Source: Mesostigma viride
Lineage: Eukaryota; Streptophyta; Mesostigmatophyceae; Mesostigmatales; Mesostigmataceae
DNA length: 64,000 nt
Assembly: GCA_009746045.1 (NCBI GenBank)
Contig: RPFO01002283.1
Location: 62,001-126,000 of the forward strand
Reading direction: 5' to 3'
Shown: piece after piece, positions 9,067 to 19,537 of the stretch
How the letters are laid out: the number at the start of each line of letters is the position of its first letter
How positions within the stretch are numbered: position 1 is the stretch's first letter
The notes under the pieces: model-generated
What the model saw: the letters and a program-made list of their open reading frames with translations, nothing else
The model's database searches: none
What the model was told of the DNA's origin: nothing
Made by a program: the position numbers and the translations under genes

Positions 9067-11063
9067 CTATTCAGCATCACAGAGAGCGAATGGTTGGCAA
9101 GCATAGACTGAAGCTTTATTACCCTCCTTTGGCAGACGTGTCAGGGGTAGAATTCTTGGACATGGATTCAGAGCCTCAGTCTGGTGGGTTGGTCTCACCC
9201 AGTGAATTGGCTAGGGACATAGCTGATGCAAGCAACACAACCATAGACGCTCCTGTGTTCCTCAGTGGTGCAGCCCCACCACAGCCCACTGGTCCAACTG
9301 GGCAGGAGGAACGTGCACTGGATGAGCAGCAGGTCGCTCCTCCCTCATCTCAGGAACAGCCACACGAAGCAGCAGATCCTGTTGTCCCCAGGAATAAATT
9401 TGCTGAGGCTCTAAAAGCTCTACATAGAGCACACACTGCCAAGGCACAAATGGCAGCAGGTGCAGCACAAGTCAATGCTGTGGGTGAATCTAACCAGGAT
9501 CCCAGTATTCTGGCAGTAGACACACAGGCACAGGTGAGCATCATCAGTGCACAAGCTGTATCTGGCCTAAGTCTGCAACGCTCGCCCTGGGCTAGAGTGT
9601 CAGATTTTTCAGGCAAAACAAAAATGGCAGTCAAAGGCCAAGTGCTAATTCCCATTCTGGGTGTGCCCACTCCCTTCCAGGTAGTAGAGGGCTACAAGGG
9701 GAATGCACTGCTGGGGGAACCATTTGTCTCATACCCTGGAGTAGTCATCTCAGCTGGGAGGTTGAGCGTGACTGGGGTGGGGCAGGTCACCCTGGACCAT
9801 TTCAAAATTCCTTTAACACAGATCAGTGATGGCCTGGAAGCAGCCATCAATGCTGTCAACATAAAATACCTCCCAGGTCAGGAACCCTGTGTTGATTCCC
9901 TCATTCATTCTCAGAAGCTACACCCCTCTGCGTTTGGGCTTGGTAGATGGGACATTGCGTCCATGTCTCCCTTGTCCTATGATGATGTGGTCAAAGACTG
10001 TCAAACGCAGATTGGTTTTCTGAAATGGATGGAAGCCTTTAACAGGGCTAGAGAGGAATGGGTTTGTCCTGATCCACGTAGTAAGTCCCAGGTACCACCT
10101 GTAACACCGATTGAGGCACTGCCACAAGGGGCCAGAAAGCTCAGACTGAAGTTTGTCTGCAAGCATAAACCCCAGGCAGATGGGACACCTCCCATTTTTC
10201 ATGCCAGACCTTGTGTCACGGAGTTCAGGGGCTCCACTGAGCTAACAGAGGCTGAACTGTATACCCCTGGTATTCAGCAGACGTCTCTTAAGGTCCTGTT
10301 GGCCACTTTCCTTCACCATCTGAATGCTGGTAAGGACTACGTGTGTAAAGCCACTGACATTAAGCGTGCCTTCCTTAAAGGCAACCCTGACATAGCCCAA
10401 AAGGTGTGGAGGGGTCAAGTCTATGTGGTAAACACTCCCAAAGTCTGGTCTGGGGACATCAAGGAACCTCATCTAAGGCCTAACTTGGGGGTAGAAGGGC
10501 TTCAGTCAGCACCTAAAATTTTTAGGCTGTCTGCCCAAGAGGTCTTCCTGAAGCTGGGGGCCCAGTATGATGATATTGACCCTTGTTTCTTCACCATCCC
10601 TCATCCTGCTGGTATGATGATGTTTGTGTGGCATGGGGATGATCAGCTCATTACTGGTCCCAGGGCAGCTGTGGAGGATTTCATTGCTCAAGTGTCTGCT
10701 AGCTTTGAATTAGGCAAGCAGCTGGAGCTGGGGAAAGATCCTGTCAAGTTCTGTGGCATCATTCTGAACCTGTTTAAGGAGCAGAAGGAGTGGGTGTGTT
10801 CTCTCAAAGCATCCCCTGAGTATGTCATGTCTTGCAAAGATGTTCTTCCCTCTGACATCACTCCTGATCTCTGTCCCACTATTAGGGGTAAGCTAGGTTG
10901 GCTGTGTGCCACTTGTGCTCCTCACCTGGCAGTGGTCAGCAGAGTGGATGATGATGTCCTCATGGAGGTAGGGTCTAGGGCTATTAAACAGGTGTTGCAT
11001 GATGGCCCTCCCCTTATTCTTCATGCTTGGATCTGTTCCAACCCATCCACATCACATGCATGA
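9042..11063 (+). CDS. Copia protease-like stretch and reverse transcriptase
   Basis: A 673-residue open stretch. The first part is Pro/Gln-rich linker. At about 9505-9770 it has a retropepsin-like pattern (ILAVDTQAQVSIIS, then ALLGEPFV..GVVIS). From about 10110 it is a Copia-type RT (RVT_2): a KLRLKFVCKHKPQADG opening, KDYVCKATDIKRAFLKG (first catalytic Asp), GLQSAPKIFRLSAQ, and a catalytic Asp pair followed by QLITG at about 10635. It ends in the connector before RNase H. Finding the protease-like stretch downstream of the integrase differs from the standard Copia order (gag, protease, integrase, RT, RNase H). Confidence 0.8.
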   Translation: MSETGDTVTIQHHRERMVGKHRLKLYYPPLADVSGVEFLDMDSEPQSGGLVSPSELARDIADASNTTIDAPVFLSGAAPPQPTGPTGQEERALDEQQVAPPSSQEQPHEAADPVVPRNKFAEALKALHRAHTAKAQMAAGAAQVNAVGESNQDPSILAVDTQAQVSIISAQAVSGLSLQRSPWARVSDFSGKTKMAVKGQVLIPILGVPTPFQVVEGYKGNALLGEPFVSYPGVVISAGRLSVTGVGQVTLDHFKIPLTQISDGLEAAINAVNIKYLPGQEPCVDSLIHSQKLHPSAFGLGRWDIASMSPLSYDDVVKDCQTQIGFLKWMEAFNRAREEWVCPDPRSKSQVPPVTPIEALPQGARKLRLKFVCKHKPQADGTPPIFHARPCVTEFRGSTELTEAELYTPGIQQTSLKVLLATFLHHLNAGKDYVCKATDIKRAFLKGNPDIAQKVWRGQVYVVNTPKVWSGDIKEPHLRPNLGVEGLQSAPKIFRLSAQEVFLKLGAQYDDIDPCFFTIPHPAGMMMFVWHGDDQLITGPRAAVEDFIAQVSASFELGKQLELGKDPVKFCGIILNLFKEQKEWVCSLKASPEYVMSCKDVLPSDITPDLCPTIRGKLGWLCATCAPHLAVVSRVDDDVLMEVGSRAIKQVLHDGPPLILHAWICSNPSTSHA

Positions 11064-11545
11064 TGGACAGTTCCATGGAGTCACGGGTAGTCACTAAGGT
11101 ACAAGCCAGAGAGGCAGGTCTCTTTATGTTGTCTAACCCCACTGGCAAGCAATCTTTGGTTTCCTGGTTCAGCAGACTCCACAAGCGCAAGGCAGTCAGC
11201 AGCAATGTAGCAGAATGCCGTGCTGTGGTATCAGCTGTGTTGCATGCCAGGTACTTGAACCATCTGCTGGTGTGGTTGCAGCATCAGGCTGGTAGTTATG
11301 CTGGTGTCAAATCCCATCTGCTGACTGACAGTCAATCCCTTCTCTCTTTCCTGGACAACCCCTTGGCTGTGCACACCGATTTGGACTGGATTGTCCTCAA
11401 GCAGGAGTGTACCTATCTGGAGTCCAAGACTCACATCCGAGACCCTGACAATGCAGCAGATGCACTCACAAAAGTGCCACAGGCTGCAGGGCCTCAGTAC
11501 AGAGTCCTATACACGCTGATGAACCCATATAACGGCAGAGGGTGA
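11027..11545 (+). pseudogene. Copia RNase H
   Basis: Copia-class RNase H blocks: LVSWFSRLHKRKAVSSNVAECRAV, LLTDSQSLLSFL, and the closing HIRDPDNAADALTK. These match the conserved K..V..S..EAE, D-S and ADxLTK positions of Copia elements. The enzyme removes template RNA during reverse transcription. About 370 bp of non-coding sequence and a purine-rich tract (about 11900-11918) separate it from the 3' LTR. It is part of the fossil element. Confidence 0.8.
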
Positions 11546-11918
11546 AGTGCCTCAGCCTAGGGATTAGCACCAGATAGGAGGGTGGTCATGGGGTGGCAGG
11601 GTCTGAAGTGTCCCACCCGTAAGACTCTCTTTGCGTCATTAAAGATTGAGGTCAGAAGGGTCCTCCTTTATTGATGGCTTGTTCTTTGTCAATAAAACGT
11701 GTGGTCATATTTTTCTGACAATGGTTTTCCTAACACAGGCACCCAACCAGTGGGGATGTTGTATCCAACACGGAGGAGCTATGGGCGCTTTTATAAATGC
11801 ATCTCTTTCAGTGTCCTGGTTGTCCCTGTGGGGAACCTTGCTTATCAGTAGTGGTTGGCATATGAGTGGGTTGTGGGAAGAGTCTTCCCCTCACTCCCCA
11901 AAGAAAAGTAATAATGGG

Positions 11919-12442
11919 AGTTATTCTAGGGCTTCAGGCCTAGACTATCAGTACACGTGGCGTTGTCCCCGTCTCCCAAGTGGGATACGGACATGGACGG
12001 TAGTGTAGTACACTGGACATATCTCTACTAGGATTTAGATCCGCACGTGCCATGATGGGCACGTGGGTGCTAGATATTAGCACTGAGATATGTAGTGCAC
12101 ACGCACGTGGGTATTCACGTGGTAGGGTTTATGAGCTGTGATGCAGACCACAAGGTGGCTGCAGTGCTAGTCCTGTACGGAGGTCCTAGGGGAGGTCCAG
12201 GATCGTCCACGTAGTGCTGTTAGGCAGTCGTTGCCTGCGGGCATCGTATCAGTCCTAGCTGGAGTAGATCTAGCTGGACGGAGCCAGCACCTCATTGGTT
12301 AGCACTCTAAGTGCAGGATAGCTAGGTTACCCTAACCTACGTGCCCATGCAATCCAGCTTGGCAAGCTTGCATGGGTTGATATTATGCCAGCCATTGCAT
12401 AATCCAACACACGTTCGCATCCATTGCACGAGTGCCATAACT
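11919..12442 (+). repeat. Copia 3' LTR
   Basis: A direct repeat of 4451-4971 with one 3-bp insertion and otherwise identical on reading. It is preceded by a purine-rich polypurine-like tract and followed by the second copy of the GTTGG target duplication (12443-12447; the first is 4446-4450). The near-identity gives a recent insertion. Confidence 0.9.
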
Positions 12443-12531
12443 GTTGGGGGAATAGAAGGCAGCGCCATCCGCATCCTCGGACCGGATGTTCGCGTGGGGG
12501 AAAACCGACCGAATCATGGCGAGCACCACCA
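12443..12531 (-). mobile_element. LINE B copy 2, continuation after the Copia insertion
   Basis: Matches 1888-1974 of LINE B copy 1 and picks up exactly where 4450 stops. Removing the Copia element and one GTTGG restores LINE continuity across the site. It ends at the next LINE B tail at 12532. Confidence 0.85.
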
Positions 12532-12774
12532 GTGAATATATATTAAAAATATAATTACTTACAGCAGAGTGAAATCACTCAAACCAAAGCAAACGCCCAG
12601 CTATAAACCTATATACAGAGCCATGTCAAAGCTCTATACTACGATAAGACCAATGGAAACGCCTAACGGGAGGAACCTAATAGCCCTGCTGCACCGCAAA
12701 ATCAGCTCGCGTACGGCGGAGCATGATGTCAGCCATGGCCCGAGTCAGCGCCACCGACAAGCGCTGACGCCAAT
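12532..12774 (-). mobile_element. LINE B copy 3, short 3' end
   Basis: The same TA-rich tail and 3' untranslated sequence as 1312-1560 and 3878-4120, truncated after about 240 bp inside the last codons of the endonuclease ORF. It is joined head to tail to copy 2 on its left and to the APE-type fragment on its right, through a TGTGAATATATAT junction. Confidence 0.8.
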
Positions 12775-13440
12775 GTGAATATATATGCAGCCCCCGCAGG
12801 GCCACGGACAGGGTCGCATCAGTTGGCATCCACTGGCAACGATGTATATTGACGTGGGATATCGCCTTGATCTGTCGCTCAAGGTCGAGTAACTGGTTGA
12901 AAAACGCCTCGCGGTCTTCGACAGGGTGCCAACAAGCGTGTGGGGCATAGCCGACAATGACCGAGAGCATAATGGGGGTCCGTCCTTTAAGGGAGCGGAA
13001 AGTGCACTGAAGGATCCGATAAGAGCATAGTTTGTGGTCCACGAGTTGGGCGGCAGCGGTGGGGGAGCACTGACAACAAGCCCACCCGGCCCCCCCTTAA
13101 TTGACCCGGCGCATGCACCGGGCCACACAGCGCCATAGCAGTTGCCATTGGAGTGCCACGCTGCAAGGGGCCCTCAAAGGAGCGCCTGTGCTCTTGAACG
13201 CCGACCACATCAATGCCATATAGGCGGCAGGAGTGGACCAGCTCGTTGGCCCGCGGGGGGCATCCCCCCTGGGCAGGGTGCGGACATTGTAGGTAGCGAT
13301 GCGCAACGAGTGGTGCCGGCGTTGACCCAGCATGCAAGTGGGGCCGCTGGGGACCCGCGGTTTCGGCAGGGGGTTGGGGATCGAGAGGCTGGCGGGGTAC
13401 GTGTGTGCGGCGTGAGTCTGATAAAATAGTACCTTTCAAC
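12775..13440 (-). pseudogene. LINE APE-type endonuclease (EEP) fragment
   Basis: Minus-strand frames 13097-13333, 12987-13439 and 12677-13042 each hold part of an exonuclease/endonuclease/phosphatase domain. RIATYNVRTLPRGDA is the N-terminal Asn motif. YGIDVVGVQEHRR holds the catalytic Glu. CTFRSLKGRTPIMLSVIVGYAPHA is a later strand. The frame changes at least twice. Apurinic-type endonucleases nick target DNA for LINE integration. It joins LINE B copy 3 directly and in the same orientation. This suggests an element encoding both endonuclease types, as in Dualen/RandI, but shared ancestry is not proven from this window. Confidence 0.7.
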
Positions 13441-15341
13441 GCGCATACGGCAGTGACCCTCCAAGCGAGCGGCGCGACGTACTTGCTAGCCTTGTCTCAT
13501 GGGGCCAAATAATGCGGCAGACCGTACTTGGTGGGAGTGCCGGGTGGCAAAATTAGCCAGCAGGCGTTCTTTAATTGTTGCGAAGTTGGCGATAAAGGTC
13601 CGCCGCGGCTTTGACTCCGTTGCGTCGTCCGTTAAATCGGGCTATATCCAAGACACGGCACGCTCAGCCATTGGACGACGGGTGTGAGGGGTGGTTTAAC
13701 TGCATGGCCAGTAACCCCCGGGTAGCTACCTCCATTTTCCATGCGCATGTCCTTCCACCGCAGCCGCACCGGCCTTCTTCGTGCGGTCAGCGAGGGCCTT
13801 CTTCGCGTCCTCCTGCATGCATGTGCCAGCCCGGCCCTGAGGGCGCTAAGCTGCTCCGGGGTCAGATCGTAATCGAGGGTCCAACCCAAGCTCCGTGGTA
13901 TGTAGCTAATTGGTCCGGTGTTAGAGTACTGATATAGTGCTTGCCGACGGGGTGTCAGTAAGAACGAGCGCCACCGGCGCGTCTGCTAATTTGCTGTACA
14001 TAACAGGATACCGTCGCAAATTCTAACAGGGTACAGTCGTGGCCAAGCTCGCCGTGTTGACAGGGAAACGGGGAGAAGTTGGAGGGCAGCACGACAGAGA
14101 CCCTGGGCGAATGGCCGAATGCAGCTACACTATACTTTTCGGCCGAGGGTGGAAAAAAGCATCCATTGAAGCTAGGCGTAAATTACCAGGTGGTAACTTA
14201 CCATCCAGATCTCATGCGTGAGATCCAAGGCCGTATTTATTACAACGTATAGGATGCTTAGGTAGTAAATTTACTAGCCGTACCTAACACTGAGTAATTA
14301 AAGTTACAAATACATACACATCTTTTGTCATACTGTCAGTACCGGACGGGAGAGAATACCGTGACGGGTCAGTTAGTTGAGAATTTACCACCTGTAGATT
14401 TGGTGCCAGTGATCCCAATGCTGTAAGATACGTTTTAGTAAGTTACTAAGGGGATATGAATTAAACGATGTCTAAAGTCGTAGATTAGGTAATTACAATC
14501 GGCTGGTGCATGGTATAAAGCTAGCCACGTATAGCCCGCCTCCTCAATCAGCCCTGATGATCTGGCAAGGAAGCCGGCTCGCCTGGTCGAACACCGGTTC
14601 GTAATACTGAAGACTTGGGGCCATCTAAGAGTCAGCTTGCATCAGACATGAAAGTGCGATCGAAATGAAGTTGACATCGATGTCATCGTGGTGCAATATG
14701 TAGCTAGGTAGTACTAAGCTCGTGCGACACCTTCACGAGGGAGAGGTGAGGAAGAGGAAGAGGAAGATGCGTTCGATCGCACCTGGTTCCGTCGCAATTA
14801 AGGTGGTTGTGTCTTCGAACCACTCATTCTGAACCCCATAGGTTGCAAAGGTCTATCTCATAGACAATAGGGATATGGGTACGACAGACTTGTGGAGAGA
14901 ACGGTGATCACATCAGGGTGCGTCCCGCTCTTCACCCCATTGAGTCATATAATTATATCGCAGAGCCACACCGGTGCCCCTCTGGACGGAACGACAGACC
15001 CGATTTTCGACACTCTCTAGCTAGTCTCTATTGTAACCATGTGTTGCTTATTCTGAAGAGACTGTGTTCACCGAGATATAAACTAAAAGAAAGATACCAA
15101 GGCATGGCTATCTCGTGGCGCTCGTGGCGTGTGTCATGGATGGTTTTGTAGATAGCTTGTAGATAGCTTAGACCGGTACACAGCTGGTACACATAGCCAC
15201 GAGCCACGAGGTAGCCATGGCTGACGGCGGAGCTCATAACTTTCTCGTTTGAGCACCGAATTTAGTCGTGAATATCACAATCGCTTCGTCTTTCTACGAC
15301 GCACATGCTGATATAAATTTCCGACGCGATTACGCAATATT
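13441..15341. other. No gene recognised
   Basis: About 1.9 kb with only short frames. A minus-strand frame at 13632-13889 (LTPEQLSALRAGLAHACRR) could be an N-terminal LINE fragment but has no diagnostic motif. An imperfect inverted repeat pairs 15101-15126 with 15197-15220 (GGCATGGCTATCTCGTGGC against its complement), a possible small hairpin element. A purine run (GAGGAAGAGGAAGAGGAAGA) sits near 14747. Nothing else stands out. Confidence 0.5.
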
Positions 15342-16730
15342 ATGTTGAACAAACGCCACTCGACGAATCGCAGTTTGGAAGCTGCGATGAGCCAAGCAAA
15401 TACGCCTGCAGCTTCGACGGCTGCAGCTTCGCCTCCCGGCCTCGCAGGCAACGGTGACCCTAGCCAAGCGTTAGTGGTTCACTCCTCCGCGGCCTCGCCA
15501 TCGGCATCGCCAGACCCTAAACGCAGCCGCTCATCCTTTAATTCCACGCGAACCGCGTTTCAAGTTCCATTCCTTCCATGCCCACGAGCGCAACTGGTAC
15601 GACATTTCCCCGGCAACTAGCTGCTCTGCATAGCATTTTCTTCGGGGACTACGCCTCGCTTCTTGAGCTGTGCCTCCACCTTCACGACATCCACCGCCTC
15701 CTGGAATATGACGGCACTAATTTTAAGCAGAGCCGCGACCTGCTGCTGACGGGCTTGTACCCCCGGCCCGATCGAGCTTCAGCACATGCTTCTCTGTTCC
15801 CTGCTGACGAAGTCTGACGGCGAGATCTGGGCCCCCACCATCTCCGCAGCCACATACCGCTCCATCATCACGGAAGCCTTAATTCCAGCAGCACGTGACC
15901 CCCCTTGCCGCAGATGTGGCGGCAATGGGCGGCACGCTGGCTGCTGAGCTCCCTCACATTTCCACCACCGTCACCTCCACCTCCACCCTCCTCGCCTACA
16001 CCTCCACTGCCACCTCCACCTCCACCGCCGACATCAAAGCCCAGCTCCTCGCCATCGACCAGCGTCTCCAGGACACCGCCAGCGCAATCGAATGCCTGCA
16101 GAACACCGCCGGCATCACCGCCCAGTCGGTGAAGGATATCGCTGCCCAGCCGGCCTCTGCTGGCCCAAGCGGCGACACCCCTCCCACCCAGACCTGGGCG
16201 GACCTGCTCAAGCACCACGCCACCTCCACCACCTCCACCATCGCGGCACATGCAGCTTAAACAACAAGCCCTCGACCTCCGCGAGGAGGCCGACCGCACC
16301 CAGCGCAGCCACAACTTCATAGTCAAGAACTTCGACCAGCCGGCAGGCCGGTGAGGACTCGACAACTCTTTTTACGGCATTTAAGCGCGACATTTTTGCC
16401 CCCATGCACATTACTGGTGAGCTGCACATGTCGGCTGTTCGCCTCCCCCGTGCGCGGGGTAAGGCTGGCCCGGCACCCGTGCTCCTCACCTTGTACATGG
16501 CGGACAAGCTGTTGTTTCTTAAAAACCGCAAGAAGCTCTCGGGGACTCACTTCACGCTGGACGACGACCTGACCCTGGCCCAGCAACAACGGCGACGCGA
16601 ACTATGGCCGACCTACCTCCAGATACGGCAAAGCGCAGGGGGGAAACCGGTATACTGGAGGGGTGACGTCATCCACGTCGACCACAAGCCCTGGCAGGCA
16701 CCCCCTGCCACCTCAGCAAACCCAGTCTAG
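15342..16730 (+). pseudogene. L1-type LINE ORF1 relic
   Basis: Successive plus-strand frames: an Ala/Ser/Pro-rich start from the ATG at 15342; a Thr/Ser-rich helical region at 15895-16260 (IKAQLLAIDQRLQDTASAIE) that looks like a coiled coil; and a C-terminal block at 16404-16730. The last has VLLTLYMADKLLFLKNRKKL, then SGTHFTLDDDLTLAQQQRRR and YWRGDVIHVD. This matches the C-terminal domain of L1 ORF1 proteins, in which an RNA-binding fold ends in a Dls...r..R..L pattern. Several frameshifts break it. The protein would coat LINE RNA. No RT follows, so the rest of the element is absent. Confidence 0.7.
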
Positions 16731-16849
16731 GAAATATAGCAGTAGTGTAGATTAGTAAGGCTTAGCCTACCACGCGGCCCCAGCGCATGTGCGCCCATAA
16801 TGGCCCCCATGGACGAGGCCTTCAGAATTTAGCCAAGCCATGCCTATAT

Positions 16850-17172
16850 AATCGGAACCCCCCATGGATGTTGCATTAAGAATTTAGCCCTGCTCTGCCT
16901 ATGCAGAGAGTCGCTCTCTGTTGAGAAGCCATGCCCTAGCTCTTTGTATAGCTAGCCATGGTGATCTTCCCCCCCCATGACAGGCTCCCCTAAGCTGGGT
17001 TGAGCTTGAGAGATCGTGGTGGTGCAGGTGCCCTTGGTGCACCCAGAGCATTGAAGTGTTGTTTACATTCCCACCCTTGCAGGAAGCAGCTTAGCATGTA
17101 TTAAAAGTCATATGCCCTTTCTCTGGGATATGTGCTACAGACACTCCCAACGGAGTTATGTTCTTAATTAAT
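16850..17172 (+). mobile_element. SINE-like repeat P, copy 1
   Basis: About 320 bp, similar along its length to 17742-18040. It ends in the 3' hairpin (17137-17161) and a TTAATTAATTAATTAG tail. No convincing pol III A or B box is seen, so it could be a SINE or a deleted LINE derivative. Downstream (17170-17212) is a scrap of the LINE D' 3' end (ACCGGTAGGACTG). Confidence 0.6.
17137..17161 (+). other. 3' hairpin of repeat P copy 1
   Basis: ACTCC and GGAGT pair around a CAAC loop, with a weaker lower stem. It is the same design as the hairpins at the ends of LINE D copies and lies just before the TTAAT tail. Confidence 0.6.
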
Positions 17173-17218
17173 TAATTAGACCGGTAGGACTGCGTGTACC
17201 CACCAATCCATTAATTAA

Positions 17219-19410
17219 CGAGGGTCCCATGGAAATGTATCAAAACTGAAGCCCCAGGCTAATAACTACAGAATTGCAACTGGCAACCACTGAATGATGT
17301 TTGGGGACCATAAACATGATGTTTGGGCATGCATACCACCACTTGTTGGGGGTACTACCCCCAGCCATACACCGGCTATGAGCTAAAAATAGAAAAAAAC
17401 GCTGTCCGGGGCACATCTTGCCCAGAACAGTGGGAGAACCAGTTGCATGAAAAAAGCACAACCCATATAAAAATGTCATGGGACATGGTTTCTACCTAAT
17501 TGGATCAACAAAATCATCTGATCCCTTTGAGTTATTAATTTTTGGGCCAAAAATACGCTTTTTTAGGCGGGGCGTCCCCATACACACTCATAACACATCA
17601 ATTAGGCCTAAAAAGTAATAGTCAAATTCTGTCATGACCATAGAAGGCACTGTCAAAGTTTGGTGGCATTCTGAGCTCATCTGTAGCAGGTATTAATTTT
17701 TGCAGTTGGCCACCTGTGCAGGCGCTAAGGAAGGCATTAGTTTTAAGAATTTAGCCATGCTATGCCATGCAGAGAGATGCTCTCTGTCGAGAAGCCATGT
17801 CCTAGCTCTTGTATAGCCATGATGATCTTCCTCCCTCACAGGCATGCTCCCCCTTTACCCGGGCATAGCGTGATAGACCATGAGGGTGCAGGTGCCTTGG
17901 TGCACCTAGAGCAGGGGTAGCTTACATTCCCACCCTTGCATGAAGTAGCCTAGAATGTATTAAAAGCCATATGCCCCTTCTCAGGGCTATGTGCTACATC
18001 TACTCCCAACGGAGTGATGTTGATAATTAATTAATTAATTAAGGCATTAGTGAGTATTAAGGCACACTAACACTTCCTATGCCATCCAAAAGGCTCCTGA
18101 CCATGCCCAATTCGACCACAATGTACAAGGAGGTGGCTGGGCACGTCATGTGCCCTTGCCTTACCTCGACACGGGCAACCTGTTGCGTGTGTGCACAACA
18201 ATGAGGCAGGTAGCTCTACATGCCTAGCCAACACTTCTAAAGCATATTCCAGGTTTATGGTGTGGGCATCATCCCAAAACCAAGCTCAAACACACCCTAG
18301 AAAGCCATATCCACTAATTGCAAGGGTAACAACAGACAGTCCACATGCAGAGAAAGCAGAATGATCATACATGCTGCTTGCCAAGGCTTCTTACCATGGT
18401 TACCTTGCCTTGCTAGCATATGAATTAGGGCTCTCCCATTTTAGTGGGAGAAGGCCAACAAGACCATGATAACCCCTACCTACGTGCAGTTCCACCCATG
18501 CAGTATGCCCCTCAGAAAAACCACTGCCACCTTTTTTTCCAGCGCAATTGTTTGCCAAGAAACAAACTCAAGCTGGTGAGCCTCTAACCACAATGAAGCC
18601 TCTGCTAAGAAAGCCGGCCTCGTCAATATTCACACAAAACTGAGTGCTGTTAGCAATCTCCTTCCAAAAAATCACTCAGCAAATCCCTGACAACTTGACG
18701 ATATGCCACGGTCACGCTTTGATACGTCCCAGCCATGCAACGTACATAAAAACCACTGAAAGGTGCCAGGAATCTGGCGATGCGCAGCACGGAATGGCAT
18801 TATACCTGGCGCTAACTGCACGGAAAGAAGCCAAAAGCTTGCGTTGATAACCCATAAAGGAAGCGAAACATTCATAGGGTCACGCTGAGCACACGATCGT
18901 ACCATTACCGGCATTGTCCTTCGCCCAGCGGCGCAGGAAAGAACAACCTTCCATGGAATAATAAGACGCGCATCCCGCGAGCCTGGAGAGTGTCTTACCG
19001 ATCATGACGGAAATCTTGCCGAAACCCAGCAAATTTTTTAAAGCTTTACCAATAACAATTTAAACGCATCCTTGACGCTAGGTAAAGCCCATAAAACCTG
19101 ACAATCACCGCCGCCAGCGTGCATTCTAATTTATTCCTCTCGACGAAAACATGATCAGATTGGACCCCCGTGGCGATGGTCATCAATAAAATCATCGACA
19201 CTGCAAAAAACGCGAACTCCGCTAAGAAGTAGTATCATAAACTTGTCGTCCTTAAGATTAGCACAGTTTCTCTGCATTCCGCGAGCTATCTTTTTCTACT
19301 CTGCCTGAAAGCACGTCGCCATGGCCAGCTCCGGTAGGGGTGCGCGCACCGTGCACCACTTTTTCACGGTACGGACGGGTACCGCGAAATTTTTCGGCGC
19401 CAAAGTTTTT
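17219..19410 (+). mobile_element. TTAA-flanked non-autonomous element E0 (diverged)
   Basis: Its left end follows TTAA (17215-17218). The start, CGAGGGTCCCATGG, matches the TTAA-flanked start at 51393. It carries the family's CACTTGTTGGGGGTACTACC block, then AAAATAGAAAAA..CGCT. It runs into right-hand sequence shared with 24240-24850, 27000-27480 and 29560-29990, ending CGTCGCCATGGCC.. then GGTGCGCGCACCGTGCAC and a GGCGCC-containing stretch. No transposase-like frame is seen. The right terminus was not defined. SINE-like copy P2 is inserted at 17742-18040. Confidence 0.5.
17742..18040 (+). mobile_element. SINE-like repeat P, copy 2, with target duplication
   Basis: A 299-bp insertion flanked by AAGGCATTAGT at 17731-17741 and 18041-18051. 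It ends in the hairpin 17996-18020 and a TTAATTAATTAATT tail. The target duplication and repeat tail show it moved by target-primed reverse transcription. There is no ORF. It contains no clear pol III promoter. Confidence 0.75.
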
Positions 19411-19537
19411 TTTTTGAGACTACCCCGCATCTCCGGTGGCTTGCGCCACCTTTACCCCAGTCAACCCGTCGCCCCTCGGGTTGGGGACAACGCCTCCACC
19501 ATCCGACGGCCCCAATCCCTCGCGTCGCGTCTATGCG

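Larger units (their letters stand above)
4451..12442 (+). mobile_element. Copia (Ty1) LTR retrotransposon, nested in LINE B
   Basis: An LTR element fossil of 7,992 bp. The two LTRs (521 and 524 bp) look identical apart from one small indel, so the insertion is recent. It is flanked by a 5-bp target duplication, GTTGG. LTR ends carry a short inverted repeat, AGTTAT/ATAACT. Internal blocks in order: a charged coiled-coil ORF, a Gln-rich gag-like region, a CCHC knuckle with integrase, a retropepsin-like stretch, a Copia-type RT and RNase H. RT and RNase H are clearly Ty1/Copia class. The coding capacity appears broken in several places (about four to six), although read-through or splicing cannot be excluded. 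The protease-like stretch after the integrase is unusual for this class. Confidence 0.9.
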
